Of a stretch of 10,995 bases of DNA, positions 7,672 through 10,995 are shown piece by piece. A model generated the notes under the pieces. It ran no database searches and had not been told where the DNA came from. It saw only the letters and a program-made list of their open reading frames with translations. Position 1 is the first letter of the stretch; each line of letters opens with the position of its first letter. Location: NCBI GenBank assembly GCA_031259605.1, contig JAIRLE010000180.1, positions 1 through 10,995 of the forward strand, written 5' to 3'. A program made the translations under genes and the position numbers. Origin of the DNA: Zoogloeaceae bacterium (lineage in GTDB: Bacteria > Pseudomonadota > Gammaproteobacteria > Burkholderiales > Rhodocyclaceae).

Positions 7672-7784
7672 GCAAGAAAAGTGCGAAGGCCGGGGTTTCG
7701 ACCGTAGTCATTCTTGAGGGGAAAGAAACCCCTTCCCAATGGAGTTTGACCGGCAGCCCTGAAGGGCTGCCGCTAATTTCTTGC
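7672..7784 (+). repeat. Interspersed repeat copy C (complete, with terminal inverted repeats)
   Basis: The one copy fully inside the window, 113 bp, bounded by GCAAGAAA (7672-7679) and TTTCTTGC (7777-7784). The body shares CGGGGTTTCGACCGTAG, CATTCTTGAGGGGAAAG and CCTTCCCAATGG with copies A and D. The hairpin CGGCAGCCC-TGAA-GGGCTGCCG spans 7751-7772. It lies downstream of metZ in the direction of transcription, so the hairpin could double as its terminator although the trailing T-tract is weak. A further inverted pair, AAACCCCG (7661-7668) and CGGGGTTT (7691-7698), crosses the head border. The tail border is followed immediately by a transposase fragment. Confidence 0.88.
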
Positions 7785-7933
7785 CAAACATTTGTATCGG
7801 CATCGACACCTGATGGAAAATGCCTTTCTGCACTTGAAACGTTGGCGGGGAATCGCGACCCGTCATGCCAAGAATGTGGCCTGTGGCTACCGTGCAAATC
7901 CGCTGTATCGTCCCATGGGCCAAAACATTGTGA
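7785..7933 (+). pseudogene. IS5-type transposase, C-terminal fragment
   Basis: Reading from 7792 gives LYRHRHLMENAFLHLKRWRG, a perfect Y-(2)-R-(3)-E-(6)-K signature of IS4/IS5-type DDE transposases; the catalytic Glu codon is at 7816-7818. The sequence then reads IATRHAKNVA, after which the frame breaks near 7885. Similarity resumes in another frame as ATVQIRCIVPWAKTL, ending at TGA 7931-7933. Everything before the signature, including the two catalytic aspartates, is absent, cut at the tail border of repeat copy C. The fragment is inactive. The IS right end probably lies between 7934 and 8003, but no terminal repeat can be identified without its partner. Confidence 0.85.
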
Positions 7934-7960
7934 CGACGCCATCTGATGACGATCGATTCG

Positions 7961-7977
7961 ATCAAGGTTCCCTTGAT
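7961..7977. other. Small hairpin downstream of serC
   Basis: ATCAAGG-TTC-CCTTGAT, 7-bp arms. It sits 27 bp beyond the serC stop and could stabilise or end its transcript, but no T-run follows on the minus strand, so a rho-independent terminator is not claimed. It may equally be part of the IS remnant. Confidence 0.35.
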
Positions 7978-8003
7978 GCCTCGTTTGCCGCCTGTGCGCG
8001 CCT

Positions 8004-9101
8004 TCATCCCCGCCTTGCCGCGAATTCCCGCATGAAGTCGACCAGCGCCGCTACCCCTTCAACCGGCATGGCGTTGTAGAGCGAGGCGCGGATGCCGCCG
8101 ACGGATTTGTGGCCTTTCAGTCCCATGAAACCCGCCGCTTCGGATGCGCGCACGAATTCGGCTTCCAGCTCCGGGGTGGGGAGGTTGAAGGGGACGTTCA
8201 TGCGCGAGCGGCATTCATTTTCCACCGGATTGCGGTAGAACCCCGCGCTGTTATCGATGGCCGCATAGACCCGCGCGGATTTTTCGCGGCTCAAGGCCGC
8301 CATGCGGGCAAGGCCGCCTTCCTTTTTCAGCCACTTGAACACCAGCCCGGCCATGTAGACGGAAAAGGCGGGCGGGGTGTTCAGCATGGAATCGTTTTCC
8401 GCCTGCACCCGGTAATCCAGCAGGCGGGGGATGACCTCCGCATGTCCCATGAGGTCTTCGCGCGCGATGACGAGCGTCAGCCCGGAAGGGCCGATGTTCT
8501 TTTGCGCGCCCGCGTAAATGAGGCCGTAACGGCTGACGTCCACGGGGCGCGAGAGAATGTGCGAACTCATGTCGGAAACCAGCGCCGCCCCTTCCGGCAG
8601 AAGGGATTCGTCATGCGCTTCCACACCGTGGATGGTTTCATTGGTGCACAGATGCAGATAGGCGGCCCTGGGGTCGAGATCCATTTCCTCGGCGCGGGGA
8701 AAGCGCGTAAACCCGTCGGCGGGCCGATCCTTGGCCTCGGTGCTTGCGGCCAGGCGAACCTTGCCGATGCGCGCGGCTTCCTGCCAGGCTTTTTTCGACC
8801 ACGCGCCCGTCACCACGTAATCGGCGGAACGTCCCGCCAGCAGGTTCATGGGTACGGCGGAAAATTGCAGGGTCGCGCCGCCTTGCAGGAACAGTACCTT
8901 GTAGTTTTCGGGAATGGAGAGGAGTTCGCGCAGATCGGCTTCCGCCTTCCGGATGACTTCGGTAAAGTGCTTGCCGCGATGGCTCATCTCCATGACGCTC
9001 GCGCCCGCGCCATGCCAATCCAGGAGTTCCGCCTGCGCCTCGCGCAGTGCGGCTTCCGGCAGCATGGCGGGGCCAGCGCTGAAATTCCATATACGGGTCA
9101 T
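8004..9101 (-). CDS. serC: Phosphoserine aminotransferase
   Basis: PLP enzyme converting 3-phosphohydroxypyruvate plus glutamate to phosphoserine in serine synthesis, and serving pyridoxal phosphate synthesis in many proteobacteria. The 365-residue protein starts MTRIWNFSAGPAMLPEAAL, the usual N-terminus. Visible motifs: MEMSHRGKHF (38-46 region), FLQGGATLQFSAVPMNL (71-87), TNETIHGVEAH (153-163), VSDMSSHILSRPVDV (175-189) and the PLP lysine K201 in YAGAQKNIGPSGLT. The C-terminal GHKSVGGIRASLYNAM is also typical. A strong Shine-Dalgarno lies upstream. No serA, pheA or aroA neighbour is seen, so the gene stands alone; it points toward the IS fragment. Confidence 0.97.
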   Translation of the reverse strand: MTRIWNFSAGPAMLPEAALREAQAELLDWHGAGASVMEMSHRGKHFTEVIRKAEADLRELLSIPENYKVLFLQGGATLQFSAVPMNLLAGRSADYVVTGAWSKKAWQEAARIGKVRLAASTEAKDRPADGFTRFPRAEEMDLDPRAAYLHLCTNETIHGVEAHDESLLPEGAALVSDMSSHILSRPVDVSRYGLIYAGAQKNIGPSGLTLVIAREDLMGHAEVIPRLLDYRVQAENDSMLNTPPAFSVYMAGLVFKWLKKEGGLARMAALSREKSARVYAAIDNSAGFYRNPVENECRSRMNVPFNLPTPELEAEFVRASEAAGFMGLKGHKSVGGIRASLYNAMPVEGVAALVDFMREFAARRG

Positions 9102-9111
9102 TTATGCGACG

Positions 9112-9117
9112 CTCCTT
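9112..9117 (-). promoter_or_regulatory. Ribosome binding site of serC
   Basis: AAGGAG on the minus strand, ten bases before the ATG at 9101; it fixes the serC start. Confidence 0.7.
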
Positions 9118-9151
9118 CGACGGCGGCTGAAAATCTTACGCATCATCCAAT

Positions 9152-9172
9152 GCGGAGTGATAGACGCTCCGC
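9152..9172. other. Short inverted repeat upstream of serC
   Basis: GCGGAG (9152-9157) and CTCCGC (9167-9172) with a 9-base centre, about 50-70 bp upstream of the serC ATG. It could be an operator or leader hairpin; no regulator family is recognised. Confidence 0.3.
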
Positions 9173-9226
9173 GCCTTGAGGCTTATCCAGCCTGATGGAT
9201 GCTGGCGCGGTCACGGGCATTCCGAC

Positions 9227-9385
9227 AGGGCAATCGCATGAATGCCCATTTGTTCCCTCTTTCGCCAAGCGAGAGCGCATATCCGGGGGCGGCGCGGGTT
9301 TTGCCCTCTCCCGCCAAGCGGGAGAGCGGACGGCAGGCGGCGGCGCGAATTGAAAATACGACGAAGGCATTCATGCGATTGCCCT
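9227..9385. mobile_element. MITE-like inverted-repeat element, no coding capacity
   Basis: A perfect 20-bp inverted repeat bounds this 159-bp segment: AGGGCAATCGCATGAATGCC (9227-9246) and its reverse complement (9366-9385). Inside are two related hairpin modules sharing CCCTCT-YYCGCCAAGCG-AGAGCG at 9255-9277 and 9305-9328; the second has perfect arms CTCTCCCG (9306-9313) and CGGGAGAG (9319-9326). Such CCCTCTCCC/GGGAGAG palindromes are widespread proteobacterial intergenic repeats. Flanking sequences GGGCATTCCGAC (9216-9227) and GGGCGTTCCGGT (9386-9397) are similar in direct orientation, but with mismatches and one overlapping the repeat, so a target-site duplication is not established. This accounts for much of the gene-free stretch 9102-9544. 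Confidence 0.65.
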
Positions 9386-9390
9386 GGGCG

Positions 9391-9405
9391 TTCCGGTTAC
9401 CGGAA
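9391..9405. promoter_or_regulatory. Palindrome, candidate operator upstream of the adaptor gene
   Basis: TTCCGGT-T-ACCGGAA, a perfect 15-base palindrome about 140 bp before the adaptor start and just outside the 9227-9385 element. Efflux adaptor genes are often controlled by repressors that bind such short dyads, but no regulator gene is in the window and the assignment is inference. Confidence 0.35.
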
Positions 9406-9489
9406 AATAATTCTTGTTGCCGTATGCTACAGTCGGAACTCAGGTTCGGCAAGCGGACAATTTGGAACGACAAAGGAAAGAAGCGCCTT

Positions 9490-9633
9490 ATGAAAATCTT
9501 GCGCCGCCTTGAAGGACAAGGTTGCGGGCTTGAGTTGGTCTACGATGAAAAAATACCATTACGCCGTCATTGCACTTTGCGCGGTCGCGATTGCCGTCGT
9601 CCTGCTGGTTTTCCTCGGACGCGACGCGCATGA
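9490..9633 (+). other. Possible leader ORF overlapping the adaptor start (47 codons)
   Basis: ATG at 9490 has AAAGGAA nine bases upstream and opens a frame of 47 codons that overlaps, in another frame, the first about 30 codons of the adaptor. The peptide (MKILRRLEGQGCGLELVYDE...) resembles nothing I recognise and becomes Arg-rich where it shadows the adaptor gene. It could couple ribosome loading to the adaptor start, or the real adaptor start could be affected by a frameshift. Expression is unproven. Confidence 0.3.
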
Positions 9634-10666
9634 CGCCGCGGGGGCGGATGCCGCGCCGCGTCCGGCGTTGACGGTCAGCGTGGAACTTCCCCGCGCCGAT
9701 ATGCTGCCCGTGCGGCTTGCCGCCAATGGCGACATCGCCGCCTGGCAGGAAGCCGTTATCGGTTCGGACATGCCGGATTTGCGTCTGCGCGAAGTCCGGG
9801 TCAATGTGGGGGACACGGTGCGCGCCGGGGAAGTGCTCGCGGTGTTCGATGAGGATCCGGTGAATGTCAGCGTTGCCCAGGCCGAGGCGGCGCTCTCCGA
9901 GGCCGAGGCGCTCGCTGGGGAAGCGCGGGAAAACGCCGAACGCGCCCGTTCGCTTGAAAAAACCAGCGCCTTGAGCCGACAGGCCATCCTGCAATACCAG
10001 ACTGCCGAGCAGTCGGCAAAAGCGCGCGTCCAGGCAGCCGCGGCGCGACTGGCGGCCGAACGGCTGCGTCTGACGCGCACGCGGGTGCGCGCGCCGGATA
10101 GCGGCGTCATTTCCTCGCGCAACGCTACCGTCGGCGCGGTAGCCGGACTGGGCGGCGAGCTTTTTCGCATGGTGCGGCAAGGACGCCTCGAATGGCGCGC
10201 GGAACTCATTTCTTCCGAACTGGGACGCGTTGCCGTGGGGACGCCGGTTACGCTTACGCTTCCCGATGGGCAAACGGTCGCGGGCCGGGTGCGCGCGCTT
10301 GCGCCGACCGTCAATGCCGCCAGCCGAGCGGGCCTGGTCTATGTCGACCTGCCTGACGGCGGGAAAGGCCCGGCGCGGCCCGGCATGTTCGCGCGCGGCA
10401 CATTCGATCTGGGCGAGCGTCTGGCGCTCACGGTGCCGCTTCAGGCCGTGGTGATGCGCGAGGCGTTCCATTACATTTTCGTCCTTGACGAAAACACGCG
10501 CGCGCGCCAAGTCAAGGTGACGACCGGTCGTCGCGCGGACGACCGCGTCGAAATCATGGAGGGACTGGAGAGCGCCGCGCAGGTCATCGTCACTGGCGCG
10601 GGTTTCCTGAACGATGGCGACATGGTGCGCGTGGAATCCGCCACATCCGGCCACGAGACAAGTTGA
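9545..10666 (+). CDS. RND-type efflux periplasmic adaptor (membrane fusion protein, HlyD family)
   Basis: Periplasmic adaptor that would link an inner-membrane RND transporter to an outer-membrane channel. From ATG 9545 it is 373 residues with an uncleaved signal-anchor at about 5-24; Cys12 lacks a proper lipobox. The first lipoyl half-motif LREVRVNVGDTVRAGEVLAV spans 81-100, an Ala/Glu-rich coiled-coil hairpin covers about 103-178, and the second half RVRAPDSGVISSRNATVG spans 180-197. Beta-barrel and membrane-proximal domains follow, including the typical VPLQAV (297-302). An in-frame TTG at 9509 would add 12 residues. No Shine-Dalgarno lies close to the ATG; instead a good one (AAAGGAA, 9474-9480) serves an out-of-frame ATG at 9490. 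The permease normally found next is not downstream here. Confidence 0.88.
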   Translation: MKKYHYAVIALCAVAIAVVLLVFLGRDAHDAAGADAAPRPALTVSVELPRADMLPVRLAANGDIAAWQEAVIGSDMPDLRLREVRVNVGDTVRAGEVLAVFDEDPVNVSVAQAEAALSEAEALAGEARENAERARSLEKTSALSRQAILQYQTAEQSAKARVQAAAARLAAERLRLTRTRVRAPDSGVISSRNATVGAVAGLGGELFRMVRQGRLEWRAELISSELGRVAVGTPVTLTLPDGQTVAGRVRALAPTVNAASRAGLVYVDLPDGGKGPARPGMFARGTFDLGERLALTVPLQAVVMREAFHYIFVLDENTRARQVKVTTGRRADDRVEIMEGLESAAQVIVTGAGFLNDGDMVRVESATSGHETS

Positions 10667-10683
10667 AACGGGAAGCAAAAAAC

Positions 10684-10911
10684 ATGACGACGCTCACTTC
10701 ACTCAAGATTGGGAAGACCATGGAAAGGAAACTTCATACCGTGGGCATCCACACGGCGGAAGCCTCGATACCTGCGGGCAGCGAGAACGCGATGCAAAAA
10801 CTGAAGGCGCGGTATCCCTTGACCTGTGCGGTGATCCTGTATCGCTTGCAGACGGCCATCGAAGGCGTCGAGCAAGAAATCAGCGGCAGCCCTTCAGTGC
10901 TGCCGGTCTGA
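10684..10911 (+). CDS. TfoX C-terminal-domain protein, 3' end replaced by repeat
   Basis: Small stand-alone TfoX_C (Sxy C-terminal, helix-hairpin-helix-like) protein. From ATG 10684 it is 75 residues. LTSLKIGKTMERKLHTVGIH (4-23) and the segment MQKLKARYPLTCAVILYRL with LQTAIEGV (to residue 62) follow the TfoX_C pattern of 'IG..LE.KL..VGI.T' and 'LYALEGAI.G'. Residues from about 64 to the stop, QEISGSPSVLPV, come from repeat copy D, so the family's usual ending after 'AI.G(I/V).W' is lost. Full TfoX/Sxy proteins regulate competence genes; the role of single-domain versions is unclear. It starts 17 bp after the adaptor stop. Domain call is moderately firm; functionality after truncation is uncertain. 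Confidence 0.75.
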   Translation: MTTLTSLKIGKTMERKLHTVGIHTAEASIPAGSENAMQKLKARYPLTCAVILYRLQTAIEGVEQEISGSPSVLPV

Positions 10912-10995
10912 CGCCATTGGGAAGGCTCCCCTCAAGAATGGCTGCGGTCGAAACCCCGGCCGTAAGAATGGGGTCCCGACCTTCGCGCCTTTCTT
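10872..10995 (-). repeat. Interspersed repeat copy D (reverse orientation, reaches window edge)
   Basis: Reverse-oriented copy starting GCAAGAAATC (10872) and ending at the window edge with TTTCTT, which predicts GC as the next two bases to complete the 8-bp terminal inverted repeat. Relative to copy C it lacks about eight bases around the AAAGAAACCCC segment and has about 24 extra bases near the head, where a GGGACCCCATTCTTAC block partly echoes the adjacent GGGGTTTCG...CATTCTTGA unit. The hairpin arm has one mismatch (CACTGAAGGG in place of CCCTGAAGGG, read on the minus strand). It supplies the last codons and the stop of the TfoX-like gene. Confidence 0.85.

Noticed and set aside
7661..7772. 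Firm rho-independent terminator for metZ
   Set aside because: The repeat hairpin is stable but is followed by GCTAATTTCTTGC rather than a real T-run, and the same hairpin occurs where no transcript end is expected.
9488..10678. 396-codon minus-strand frame opposite the efflux adaptor
   Set aside because: It mirrors the adaptor gene almost exactly; composition and lack of motifs mark it as a shadow.
1..10995. CRISPR array or integron attC sites as an explanation for the repeats
   Set aside because: The repeats are kilobases apart, lie in both orientations and lack spacer regularity or attC core sites; an interspersed element family fits better.

Overview
The window reads as a GC-rich proteobacterial chromosome, most likely a betaproteobacterium (Rhodocyclales or a relative). 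That placement is inferred from protein style, gene order and repeat types; no rRNA or other phylogenetic marker is present. The left half (about 1-5644) is one minus-strand block, pyrD-rnfA-rnfB-rnfC-rnfD-rnfG, with gaps of 57 bp or less and several stop/start overlaps. It encodes a class 2 dihydroorotate dehydrogenase followed by five of the six core subunits of the Rnf (Rsx) ion-translocating ferredoxin:NAD oxidoreductase or SoxR-reducing complex. RnfE would lie beyond the left edge, if present.

The centre and right half are looser. A decayed glycyl-radical-enzyme activase pseudogene (+) is followed by an intact PLP enzyme of the Cys/Met metabolism family (metZ-like, +), a fragment of an IS5-type transposase, serC (phosphoserine aminotransferase, -), a 443-bp non-coding stretch, an RND-type periplasmic adaptor (+) with no visible permease partner, and a small TfoX C-terminal-domain protein (+).

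The most unusual content is a family of short interspersed repeats. Four copies occur (1-99, 5686-5731, 7672-7784, 10872-10995). Each carries the hairpin CGGCAGCCC-TGAA-GGGCTGCCG near one end, and full copies have 8-bp terminal inverted repeats GCAAGAAA/TTTCTTGC. All four hairpin-side ends abut coding sequence: the 3' ends of rnfG and of the TfoX-like gene run into the repeat in the same reading frame, and the activase and transposase are beheaded exactly at a repeat border. The copy at 5686-5731 is a tail-to-tail version forming a perfect 50-bp inverted repeat upstream of pyrD. A second, unrelated inverted-repeat element (9227-9385, 20-bp perfect ends) sits between serC and the adaptor gene.
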